From an uncultured Lachnospiraceae bacterium (GTDB lineage Bacteria > Bacillota > Clostridia > Lachnospirales > Lachnospiraceae): DNA of 11,897 nucleotides. The stretch lies in the NCBI GenBank assembly GCA_947382415.1, contig CANCYO010000078.1, positions 1-11,897 on the forward strand. The letters run 5' to 3'. Positions within the stretch are counted from its first letter, which is position 1, and each line of letters starts with the position of its first letter. The notes beneath the pieces were generated by a model that saw only the letters and a program-made list of their open reading frames with translations, was not told the origin of the DNA and made no database searches. Shown piece after piece: positions 1 to 7,060 of this stretch. The position numbers and the translations under genes were made by a program.

Positions 1-60
1 AAAAGCAAAGAAAAGCAAAGAAAAGCAAAGAAAAGCAAAGAAAAGCAAAGAAAAGCAAAG
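1..60. repeat. Six perfect tandem copies of a 10-bp unit
   Basis: Six head-to-tail copies of AAAAGCAAAG fill the first 60 bases without a mismatch. The array begins at the window edge, so the true copy number may be higher. The + strand is purine-only except for one C per unit. Because 10 is not a multiple of 3, all three + frames are open and give the same ten-residue cycle (KSKEKQRKAK, in different phase). The array could therefore be the lysine-rich tail of a gene entering from the left, or a non-coding minisatellite. The sequence here cannot decide between these. Confidence 0.95.
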
Positions 61-133
61 AAAAGTGAAGAGAAGTGAGGAAGAGTGAAGAATAAGTGAA
101 AATATGGGAAAAAATAAGTGAATAGTAAGTGAA
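61..133. repeat. Degenerate continuation of the 10-bp array (AAGTGA units)
   Basis: Directly after the perfect array, the motif AAGTGA recurs at 63, 73, 94, 116 and 127, with GAGTGA at 83. The spacing starts at 10 bp and then decays to 11-22 bp. It looks like an older, diverged part of the same array in which GCAAAG has become GTGAAG. The units place TGA stops at 66, 76 and 86, one in each + frame, so any reading frame arriving from the left ends here. The tail runs up to the ribosome binding site of the next gene. Confidence 0.7.
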
Positions 134-145
134 AAGGAAATGAGA

Positions 146-775
146 ATGGAGATACATAGAATCAATAGCGGGAATGTAAATTGCTATATAGTGGCAGATC
201 AGGGCGGAGCCATATTGATAGACACCGGAAGACAGCAGTATCGGGAAAAGATTTTAAAGCAATGCCGGAGATTTTCAGTTAGATTAATCGTGCTCACACA
301 TGGACATCTGGATCACTGTCAAAATGCGGCATATCTTGCCGATGCTCTGTCTGTTCCAATTGCCATGCATGAAAGGGACCGGAACCTGATACCGGATAAT
401 ACAAAACAGCCCCTGTCGTCAAATACTTTTCTGGGCAGGATTGTTTTGTCTGCGTCTCTTCGCAGCTTTGAAAAAGATACGTTGGATGTGTTTGAGCCGA
501 CAGTGTTGCTGAGAGCCGGTGACAGCCTGAAGCCGTATGGTGTGGATGCTGAGGTTGTGGAGCTGCCGGGACATACCAACGGATCTATCGGCTTGAAGCT
601 GAGCGACGTGCTCTTTGTCGGGGACGCTCTGATGAATATGTTTTATCCTACGACGGCGATGCTATATACAGATGAGAGTCTTATGAGACAAAGCGCAGTA
701 CAGATCAGCGGTATGGGAAATATGAAAATATACTTTGGGCATGGTGGTCCGGTAAGGAACCGGAATTGGGTATAG
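146..775 (+). CDS. Metallo-beta-lactamase-fold hydrolase
   Basis: This encodes a single-domain metallo-beta-lactamase-fold protein of 209 residues, probably a cytoplasmic Zn-dependent hydrolase; no signal peptide or membrane segment is visible. The metal-binding set is complete: the THGHLDH motif (H52, H54, D56, H57), H143 in PGHTNGS, D160 in FVGDAL and H199 in FGHGGP. The N-terminal strand pattern (NCYIVADQGGAILIDTG) is typical of the glyoxalase II-like/general MBL branch. I prefer the ATG at 146 over the in-frame ATG at 140 because AAAAGGA (132-138) lies 7 bases before 146 but only 1 base before 140. The substrate cannot be read from the sequence; family members act on thioesters, lactones, phosphodiesters and other esters. 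It lies between a repeat array and a toxin-antitoxin module, and nothing links it to the defence genes downstream. Confidence 0.9.
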   Translation: MEIHRINSGNVNCYIVADQGGAILIDTGRQQYREKILKQCRRFSVRLIVLTHGHLDHCQNAAYLADALSVPIAMHERDRNLIPDNTKQPLSSNTFLGRIVLSASLRSFEKDTLDVFEPTVLLRAGDSLKPYGVDAEVVELPGHTNGSIGLKLSDVLFVGDALMNMFYPTTAMLYTDESLMRQSAVQISGMGNMKIYFGHGGPVRNRNWV

Positions 776-782
776 AATATAA

Positions 783-811
783 TTGAGTAAAAGCTCTTTG
801 TGGTATATACT
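783..811 (+). promoter_or_regulatory. Candidate sigma-A promoter for the toxin-antitoxin pair
   Basis: TTGAGT (783-788) and TATACT (806-811) are separated by 17 bp, close to the housekeeping consensus at ideal spacing. They lie just after the stop of the hydrolase gene. Transcription would start near 818, giving a leader of about 55 bases before the antitoxin ATG at 873, which is preceded by GGAGAGG at 856-862. The element is inferred from sequence alone. Confidence 0.55.
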
Positions 812-872
812 ATTAAAAAGAAGATTTTCCGAAATACAGTTTATATAGAAATTATGGAGAGGATGCGATGTT

Positions 873-1163
873 ATGGTAACGACTGAAACTGTAACGATAA
901 GAGTGCCGGTAGGAATGTCAAAATATCTGAAGACGATGGATTCGGAAACGGAGCTTATCAGAAATGCGCTTTTGCTGTATCCGTATATTTTAAATCAGAC
1001 TATATCACATGGCGGCGCGGCAGAAATTTTGGGAATTAGAAAATCCGAGTTAATTGATATTTATGACAAATTAGGATATTCGTATTTGGACATGACGATG
1101 GATGAACTCGATTTGGAACTGGAAACTTTCAGACAGTTGAAAATGAGGGAGGCTGCAGAATGA
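873..1163 (+). CDS. UPF0175-family antitoxin
   Basis: This small protein of 96 residues resembles the UPF0175 family, known as the antitoxin partner of DUF3368 PIN-domain toxins. The first strand (TETVTIRVPVGM) suggests a DNA-binding N-terminus. The segment ISHGGAAEILGIRKSELIDIYDKLGYSY, around residues 44-71, has the helix-turn-helix-like pattern typical of the family. The C-terminal part is acidic (MTMDELDLELETF) and probably wraps the toxin. The ATG follows GGAGAGG by 10 bases. The stop overlaps the start of the next gene by four bases (ATGA), so the pair is translationally coupled. By analogy with other antitoxins it probably represses its own promoter; I did not identify a clear operator. 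Confidence 0.85.
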   Translation: MVTTETVTIRVPVGMSKYLKTMDSETELIRNALLLYPYILNQTISHGGAAEILGIRKSELIDIYDKLGYSYLDMTMDELDLELETFRQLKMREAAE

Positions 1164-1654
1164 TAGTTGTATCAGATACAACACCATTGATATCGCTTCT
1201 CAAAATAGATCGCATGGGTTTACTTGAAAAACTATTTGGACAGGTTCTGATACCCCAGGCAGTATTTGATGAGTTGACAGCAGACGAACGCTTTAAACAT
1301 GAAGCAGACCAGATTAGACGGAAACAATTCATTAAAGTTAAGGCTGTAAAAAATCCTGAATCTGCCAGTATACTTAAAAGGGCAACCGGACTTGACCAAG
1401 GGGAGAGTGAGGCCATTATCCTGACTGATGAGCAAAACGCAGATGTATTGTTAATGGATGAGGCAAAAGGAAGAGCAGTGTCTTTTCAAATGGGTTTTAA
1501 CATAATGGGAACAATCGGTATACTTATGGCAGCTTATGAAGAAAGTGAGTTGACAGCAGACGAAGTGCGAGAGTGTGTTGAAAGTTTGCAAAGAGCCGGA
1601 AGGCATATCAGTCAAAAACATTATCAGATGTTGTTAAATAAGTTAGGCGAGTAA
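1160..1654 (+). CDS. DUF3368 PIN-domain ribonuclease toxin
   Basis: This protein of 164 residues belongs to the DUF3368 group of PIN-domain proteins, predicted Mg-dependent ribonucleases that act as toxins. The acidic active-site residues are all present: D6 in the opening VVSDTTPL, E38 in VFDELT, E82 and E84 in LDQGESEAI, and D100 in LLMDEAKGR. It is full length with no frameshift, so it is probably active if released from the antitoxin. The start overlaps the antitoxin stop as ATGA. The gene ends 85 bases before the likely jetA start, placing the module directly against the Wadjet operon. Base composition is more AT-rich than the jet genes, suggesting a separate origin. Confidence 0.88.
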   Translation: MIVVSDTTPLISLLKIDRMGLLEKLFGQVLIPQAVFDELTADERFKHEADQIRRKQFIKVKAVKNPESASILKRATGLDQGESEAIILTDEQNADVLLMDEAKGRAVSFQMGFNIMGTIGILMAAYEESELTADEVRECVESLQRAGRHISQKHYQMLLNKLGE

Positions 1655-1659
1655 ATTTA

Positions 1660-1665
1660 TATAAT
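1660..1665 (+). promoter_or_regulatory. Possible -10 element for the jet operon
   Basis: A perfect TATAAT lies six bases after the toxin stop codon, about 75 bases before the likely jetA ATG at 1740. No good -35 is found at 16-18 bp; the nearest candidate, TTGTTA (1631-1636), is 23 bp upstream. It may be a weak or activator-dependent promoter, or chance in an AT-rich gap. If real, jetABCD can be transcribed independently of the toxin-antitoxin genes. Confidence 0.3.
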
Positions 1666-1739
1666 ACATGTGGCATGGTTTCTATAAGCTCTATCCTGTT
1701 CAAAGAGAACAAGATAATGAAGAGAGGTACGGCATTGGC

Positions 1740-3152
1740 ATGAAGCGCTTATTCGATATTCTTCCGGCAGACTTTTTCAAGCCGCTCACAAGTAAATACC
1801 GGCAGGAATATGCGGATTGTATCATGCAGCTTTTCAATGCGTTCAAGCCCGAGATCTCTTATGGCGTGGGCCGGGAGATCGTGGTGAAGGAGCTGACTGA
1901 TTATTTTGAGGCCGACGATGTGGAGATGAGCTTTGACGATGAGACCTATGTGTCCGACGCGCGGGAGAAGGCAAACGGCGTGATCGCCATGCTGAAACGG
2001 TGTGGCTGGATTGAGTATGAGCAGGAGACGAATCATCAAATCAATGTGGTATTGTGTGAGTATGCCATTCCCGTCATAGAGAGCATGAATCGTGTCATCA
2101 GAGAGGAAGAGGCGGAGTATCAGGGAATCATTTCGCAGATTCACGCAAGCCTGCAGAATGAAGAGCTGTACAGTAAACCATACGAGCTGATCATCAAAGG
2201 TGTGCTGGAGAACACGGAGCGGCTGCTGTCGGAGCTGAAGAAGCTGAACGCCAGTATCAAGCGCCATATGGACAGGCAGACTAATGATATGGGTGCGGAT
2301 GAGATCTTAAATCATTTCTTTGAGTATCATCAGAATATAGGTTCCAAAGCATATCTGAGAATGAAGACCAGCGAGAATATTTCCTATTTCAGAACGGCGA
2401 TCATTGAGCGCATCGAGCGGATGATGGAGAGTACGGAGATCATGGAGCGCGCAGTGGCCGGATATATGGAGGTGGAGGAGACGGGAGACCCGGATCAGGC
2501 ATACGATCAGGTGATCGCCATCCTGATAGATATCAAATCCTCTTTTTACCGCCTGGACGACATTATTGAGGAGATCGACCGGAAACATGCGCGGTACATG
2601 CGCAGTGCGGTGATGCGGGCCAGATTCCTTCTGGCAACGGGCAACAATCTGGAAGGAAAACTCTCTAAGATTCTGGACGTTTATGTCAGACAGCTCAATC
2701 AGGAGAAAGCGTCCGATCAGGAGAATCAGCCGGATATGGAGGATTTGTTGACGCTGGAGTCCCTGTTTTCGCTGTACCCTCAGAGCTATGTATCGCCGGA
2801 GTCCCTTCAGACCATACCTGTCACTAAAAAGCTTGGAACCATCAGCAGATTTTCCGATGAAGCGGGTATGAGCGAGGAGGACAGACAGTTATACAAAGAG
2901 GCGCTGAGGATGAAGAACCGCAGCCGTTTTTCCAGAAAGAATATCAACGAATATGTGGTAAATTTGTTGAAGGGGCGGGATGTGCTGCCGGTGACTGAGG
3001 TGCCCGTGGAGTCCCGCAGAGACCTGATCCGTATTATTTATATCAGTATTTATGCGGGCAATCATTCCAACAATTATACCATCAGAAGAAGCGGCAGACA
3101 GGTGGAGATGCAGGGATATTCTCTGCCCTATTTTGATATCCTGAAAAAGTGA
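1740..3152 (+). CDS. jetA: Wadjet subunit JetA (MukF-like kleisin)
   Basis: JetA is the kleisin-type subunit that bridges the two JetC heads in the Wadjet SMC complex, which restricts plasmids. The product is 470 residues from the ATG at 1740, within the usual family range. Its N-terminus (MKRLFDILPADFFKPLTSKYRQEY) matches the conserved opening of the JetA family, which decides this start; the frame is open to an ATG at 1668, but that would add 24 unrelated residues over a likely promoter. AGAGAGG (1721-1727) is a modest binding site 12 bases upstream. The N-terminal third looks like a winged-helix region (VVKELTDYFEADDVE), the middle is long and helical, and the C-terminal part (from about residue 385) is a second compact domain. 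It is followed 16 bases later by jetB. Assignment rests on N-terminal resemblance plus the diagnostic jetB-C-D context. The Wadjet subtype cannot be fixed by eye. Confidence 0.92.
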   Translation: MKRLFDILPADFFKPLTSKYRQEYADCIMQLFNAFKPEISYGVGREIVVKELTDYFEADDVEMSFDDETYVSDAREKANGVIAMLKRCGWIEYEQETNHQINVVLCEYAIPVIESMNRVIREEEAEYQGIISQIHASLQNEELYSKPYELIIKGVLENTERLLSELKKLNASIKRHMDRQTNDMGADEILNHFFEYHQNIGSKAYLRMKTSENISYFRTAIIERIERMMESTEIMERAVAGYMEVEETGDPDQAYDQVIAILIDIKSSFYRLDDIIEEIDRKHARYMRSAVMRARFLLATGNNLEGKLSKILDVYVRQLNQEKASDQENQPDMEDLLTLESLFSLYPQSYVSPESLQTIPVTKKLGTISRFSDEAGMSEEDRQLYKEALRMKNRSRFSRKNINEYVVNLLKGRDVLPVTEVPVESRRDLIRIIYISIYAGNHSNNYTIRRSGRQVEMQGYSLPYFDILKK

Positions 3153-3168
3153 ATACCGGGGGAGTATT

Positions 3169-3810
3169 ATGTTTGAAGAATTGATGGAGTCTACGGCGCA
3201 GAAGGAAAGATTCCGCGTCGCTGCCAATAAGTTGTTGAATCAATGTTTTCTGCTGCGGAAACGGGAAGATACAAAAAGAGAATACATTTTTGTCAGGCAG
3301 AACAGGGAATTGTTTCTTCCCTTTTTTGATCTGTTGGGATATGATCTGAAGATCAATGAGGATCAGGGCGTCATCGGTATTGTGAACCAATTCGGCACGG
3401 GACGGCTGGCTCTGGGGAAATATGAGAGTGTGTTTTTATTGATACTGCGCATCCTGTATGTGGAGAAGCGCCGGGAGCTGGGCACGTTTTCCGAGGAGGT
3501 GACCGTGCTCATGGAGGAGATCCGTGAGAAATACGCCATGCTCAAGCTTAAGGCAAAGCCGTTGCTGGACAAGGGCACGGAGCGTCATATGATCAGCCTG
3601 TTCCGTAAGTATAATCTGATTCAGAATCTGGACGGCGACGTCAGCCAGCCGGACGCACGGATCATCATTTATCCGTCCGTCATCATGGCGGTGGATGTGG
3701 AGGATGTCAACGAGTATTACGCCATGACGGAGCAGAAACTGCGAGAGTATGCCGGAGGAAGCACAGATGGAGAATCAGAAGAAGATTTTGACGCGGGTGC
3801 AGTTGATTAA
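3169..3810 (+). CDS. jetB: Wadjet subunit JetB (MukE-like, DUF4194)
   Basis: JetB is the small MukE/KITE-like subunit that binds the kleisin JetA and helps the SMC complex hold DNA. The 213-residue product has the tandem winged-helix character expected of the family, with a pattern near residues 65-105 (DQGVIGIVNQFGTGRLALGK, then a helix carrying LRILYVEKRREL) that is typical of DUF4194 proteins. The ATG follows GGGGGAG (3158-3164) by four bases. The C-terminus is very acidic and low complexity (ESEEDFDAGAVD). This tail is encoded in the stretch that overlaps the start of jetC by 44 bases, so its composition may partly reflect the constraint of two overlapping frames. Confidence 0.92.
   Translation: MFEELMESTAQKERFRVAANKLLNQCFLLRKREDTKREYIFVRQNRELFLPFFDLLGYDLKINEDQGVIGIVNQFGTGRLALGKYESVFLLILRILYVEKRRELGTFSEEVTVLMEEIREKYAMLKLKAKPLLDKGTERHMISLFRKYNLIQNLDGDVSQPDARIIIYPSVIMAVDVEDVNEYYAMTEQKLREYAGGSTDGESEEDFDAGAVD
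3754..3760 (+). promoter_or_regulatory. Ribosome binding site that sets the jetC start
   Basis: GGAGGAA at 3754-3760 lies six bases before the ATG at 3767, ideal spacing. The other in-frame ATG, at 3749, is upstream of this site and has no site of its own. The site lies inside the jetB coding region, so jetC translation is probably coupled to jetB. Confidence 0.8.
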
Positions 3811-6800
3811 CTGGCACTATTTTGAGAATGAGCGCATAGCCTTCCACGGCTCGACACTGATCAGCGGTGAAAATACCGCCGGTAAATCTACGATACTGGA
3901 TGCCATACAGTTGGTGCTAACCACCAATACGCGCAGATTCAATGTGGCGGCCAACGAGAGAGGAAACCGGAATCTGAAGGGCTATGTCCGCTGTAAGATC
4001 GGTAATGTGGGGGAGACGTATCTTAGAAAAAATGCGGTGCCTGCCAATGTGGCGCTGGAATTTTATGAGGAAAAAGGAGACCGCTATTTTGTGATCGGTG
4101 TACATTTGCTTTCCGCGGACGAGGAAAGTCAGGTGGTCACCCGCTGGTATATTGAGGAGTGCCGGCTGGAGGATATTTCTTTTATGGCGGACGGACACGC
4201 TGCCCTTGCAGATGAGTTTCGCGTCAAAAATAAGAAGATCACCTATATCGATCAGAAAAATGCGGCCAGAGACCGATTCAAACGGAGGCTGGGCAATCTG
4301 GACGATAAATTTTTTGATATTATCCCGAAGTCTCTGGCGTTCAAGCCCATGGATAATGTGAAGGAATTTATCAATAAATTTGTGCTGTCGGAGGAGCGGG
4401 TGGACGTGGCTTCCCTGCGGGAGAATATCGAGACCCTCAGCGAGCTGGAGGGGATTCTGGCTGTTTCCAGAAGGCAGCAGGAGTCGCTGGAGAAGATTCT
4501 TGAAAAATTTGAGGAGATTGAAGAGAAGGATCGCAGCATACTTGTCAACGATATGTTGTTGGGGCTGGCCAATCGGGATGCAGCGAAACATGAGATGGAA
4601 GAGCTCGAAAAGAGCATCCGCCTGAAGCGTCAGGCTCTGGAATCCAATCAGGAAATTTCCGCGGAGATGGAGGAACAGATCACAGCGCTGAATGAGCAGA
4701 TTCTGGCCATCAATGTGGACAAACAGTCCAATCAGTCTAACCGTCTGCTGGAGCAGGCGCAAAACCGCATTGATACCTTAAAGCGGGGCATTGCGGACAA
4801 AAAGGAAGATAACAAAAAGCTGGGAGATCAGATCCGGTATCTGACCAATTATCTGAGCGATCTGGCAAAACTGGAGTACCGGCCCGTCACCCGACGCGAG
4901 GCGGAGTCTCTGGGCGAGGCGCCGGAGCGCAGCGGTGTGCCTGCTCAAGATAGTAAGGGAGCGTCCGGCGGCAGGGTGACAGAGCGCAGCGACAAGGCTG
5001 TATCCAGCGACAAGGCGCAGATCGTGGAACGGCTGGAGGCGTTTTCCAGAAAGGAGCAGAGGGAACTTCAGGAAAAGGGAGTCATGCTGAAGGCTGAGAT
5101 GAAACAGGTCTCCAGGGAGATCGAGGATTGTCAGGAGCGCCTGAAGAATCTGGAGAAGCGGGTGCTTCCCTACCCGGAATATGCCGGAAAACTCAAAGAA
5201 CTGGTGGAGAGGGAATTTGCCCGCAGGGGGATTCGTTCTTCCGTATATTTTTTGTCGGAGCTTCTGGAGATTACGGATCCTGTATGGAACAACGCGATAG
5301 AAGGATATCTCCACACCCAGAAGTTTTATCTGGTGGTGGAGCCGGAATATTACAATACGGCGCTGGAGGTCTACGACAGGAATCGCAGGAATATTCATAC
5401 GGCAGGTATTATCAATACCCGCAAAATTCCCATGGAGTTGGAGCCGGATCAGGATTCGCTGGCTGCGGTTGTAAAAAGTGAGAACCGCTATGCCAAGGCA
5501 TATGCAAATTATCTTCTGGGACGTGTGAAGCGCTGCATGGATGTACGGGAACTGGAGCAGTATTCCATCGCTATGACGCCGGACTGTATGCTCTATCAGG
5601 GCTATGTGGTCAGGCATCTGAATCCAAAAGATTACGAGGATCCTTTTATCGGGCAGAATGCGTACCGGGTACAGATCGGGAATGTAAAACGTCTGATCGA
5701 GGAGAAGACACAGAAGCGAAGCGGGCTCAGAGAGCAGGTGCGCCTGTATGACGCGGTGCAGGAGAGTGCGGCACAGGTGAGCCTGGAGATGCTCAAGCTC
5801 TATCTTCATACGCCGGAAGCATTGCGGGATCTGCAGGAACAACTGGTACAGGCCAGAGCAGAATTAAAGGAGGCGGAGAGCGATCCGACTTTGATCGAAC
5901 TGAACCTGAAGCTTGCGGAAAAAGAAAAAGAGCGGGATAAGAAGCGCCGCCGGCAGAAAGAGTTGGATAACGAGACGAACCGTCTGGAGAATAAGGTCGA
6001 GCTGCAGCAGCAGGAGGTAATAGAGAAAAGTCAGCAATATGAGACTCTGCGGGATGCATTGGAGAGACAGGCGGATGAGGAAGGCCTCACCTATCGGGAG
6101 GCGGAGGAGAAATACCGCCAGAACCGGAAGAACAAGCAGGCCAGAAATATCGCGGAGAACTATGCGCCCCGGCGCGTACAGCTTTGCAATGAAAGGGAGA
6201 GACTGCTTAACGGCAGTGGAGGGCTGTATGGATTGCAGATGCGCTTCAATCAGGAGTTTGCGGCGGATTTTGTGACGGGGCTTACGGGAATCTCGGAGTA
6301 CAGGGAAGCGCTGCAGAAGCTTAAAGGTGTGGAGATCGTCCGTTACGAAGAGAAATTGATGCGTGCCAGGGAGGATTGCGAACAGATTTTCAGAAGCGAC
6401 TTTCTCTCGAAGATGAAGGAGAATATTGAGAGCGCAAGGAATGAGTTTCGCAGTCTGAATAAGGCGTTGGACAGTATTTATTACGGGGACGACAGCTACC
6501 GGTTCAAGATCAGTTTTGACAAAAATAAAGAAGGTCTCTATAAAATGATCACTTCCGAGAACAATCAGGATGGGACAAACCTTTGGACCAGCGCCTTTGA
6601 GGCAGAGTACCGGGAGGAGATGTCTGATCTGTTTGACAAGCTGATGACAAAGGATGACAACGGTCAGAAGATTGTGGAGGAGTATACGGATTATCGCTCC
6701 TATCTCGATTATGATATCGAGATTCACAAGCGGGACGGCTCTGTTCAGCGGTTTTCGGATATTTATGGGGAGAAGAGCGGAAGCGAGACCCAGGTGCCCT

Positions 6801-7060
6801 ATTATGTGGCGATTGCGGCATCTTTTTATCAATTGTACCGATATGGCAACAGTGTGCGGATCATGCTGCTGGACGAGGCGTTTGACAAGATGGATGACGA
6901 GAGGATTCAGTCCATGATGGACTTTTTTAACGGTTTGGGGCTTCAGGTGGTTCTCGCCACCCCGCCTGCCAAAATAGAGGTTATCGGCGAGAAGGTAGGG
7001 ACTGTTCTGACTGCCATCCGCGTGGGACAAAACAGTATTGTGGAGGAGTATGATTTGTGA
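3767..7060 (+). CDS. jetC: Wadjet subunit JetC (MukB/SMC-like ATPase)
   Basis: JetC is the SMC-type motor of Wadjet, using ATP to extrude DNA loops so that small circular DNA is recognised and passed to JetD for cleavage. The product is 1097 residues. The Walker A motif GENTAGKST is at residues 34-42 (K40), the ABC signature SGSETQ at 1004-1009, and Walker B LLDEAFDKMD at about 1034-1043 with catalytic D1036 and E1037. Two long coiled-coil arms (about 230-465 and 645-870) flank a globular hinge-like region (about 470-640), giving the full SMC order. All motifs are intact, so an active ATPase is expected. An unusual low-complexity insert interrupts the first arm near residues 372-418. The gene overlaps jetB by 44 bases and jetD by four, fitting a translationally coupled operon. 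Confidence 0.97.
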   Translation: MENQKKILTRVQLINWHYFENERIAFHGSTLISGENTAGKSTILDAIQLVLTTNTRRFNVAANERGNRNLKGYVRCKIGNVGETYLRKNAVPANVALEFYEEKGDRYFVIGVHLLSADEESQVVTRWYIEECRLEDISFMADGHAALADEFRVKNKKITYIDQKNAARDRFKRRLGNLDDKFFDIIPKSLAFKPMDNVKEFINKFVLSEERVDVASLRENIETLSELEGILAVSRRQQESLEKILEKFEEIEEKDRSILVNDMLLGLANRDAAKHEMEELEKSIRLKRQALESNQEISAEMEEQITALNEQILAINVDKQSNQSNRLLEQAQNRIDTLKRGIADKKEDNKKLGDQIRYLTNYLSDLAKLEYRPVTRREAESLGEAPERSGVPAQDSKGASGGRVTERSDKAVSSDKAQIVERLEAFSRKEQRELQEKGVMLKAEMKQVSREIEDCQERLKNLEKRVLPYPEYAGKLKELVEREFARRGIRSSVYFLSELLEITDPVWNNAIEGYLHTQKFYLVVEPEYYNTALEVYDRNRRNIHTAGIINTRKIPMELEPDQDSLAAVVKSENRYAKAYANYLLGRVKRCMDVRELEQYSIAMTPDCMLYQGYVVRHLNPKDYEDPFIGQNAYRVQIGNVKRLIEEKTQKRSGLREQVRLYDAVQESAAQVSLEMLKLYLHTPEALRDLQEQLVQARAELKEAESDPTLIELNLKLAEKEKERDKKRRRQKELDNETNRLENKVELQQQEVIEKSQQYETLRDALERQADEEGLTYREAEEKYRQNRKNKQARNIAENYAPRRVQLCNERERLLNGSGGLYGLQMRFNQEFAADFVTGLTGISEYREALQKLKGVEIVRYEEKLMRAREDCEQIFRSDFLSKMKENIESARNEFRSLNKALDSIYYGDDSYRFKISFDKNKEGLYKMITSENNQDGTNLWTSAFEAEYREEMSDLFDKLMTKDDNGQKIVEEYTDYRSYLDYDIEIHKRDGSVQRFSDIYGEKSGSETQVPYYVAIAASFYQLYRYGNSVRIMLLDEAFDKMDDERIQSMMDFFNGLGLQVVLATPPAKIEVIGEKVGTVLTAIRVGQNSIVEEYDL
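4880..5020 (+). other. Low-complexity insert in the JetC coiled coil
   Basis: Residues 372-418 of JetC, starting RPVTRREAESLGEAPERSG, are rich in S, G, A, R, E and D and lack heptad spacing, while the flanks are clear coiled coil. The DNA holds short direct repeats: GAGCGCAGCG at 4925-4934 and 4982-4991, and CAGCGACAAGGC at 4987-4998 and 5005-5016. This suggests growth by local duplication. It stays in frame. It could be a flexible elbow/linker or a tolerated expansion. Confidence 0.65.

Noticed and set aside
1..133. Short regular repeats that could suggest a CRISPR array or plasmid iterons
   Set aside because: Units are 10 bp and contiguous, with no spacers and no cas genes; there is no replication initiator gene nearby, so an origin is unsupported.
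3749..3766. Upstream ATG at 3749 as the jetC start
   Set aside because: The strong GGAGGAA site lies downstream of it and is ideally spaced for the ATG at 3767.
5864..7030. 388-codon open frame on the minus strand
   Set aside because: Antisense to the JetC C-terminal half, including its Walker B region; no binding site or recognisable domain.
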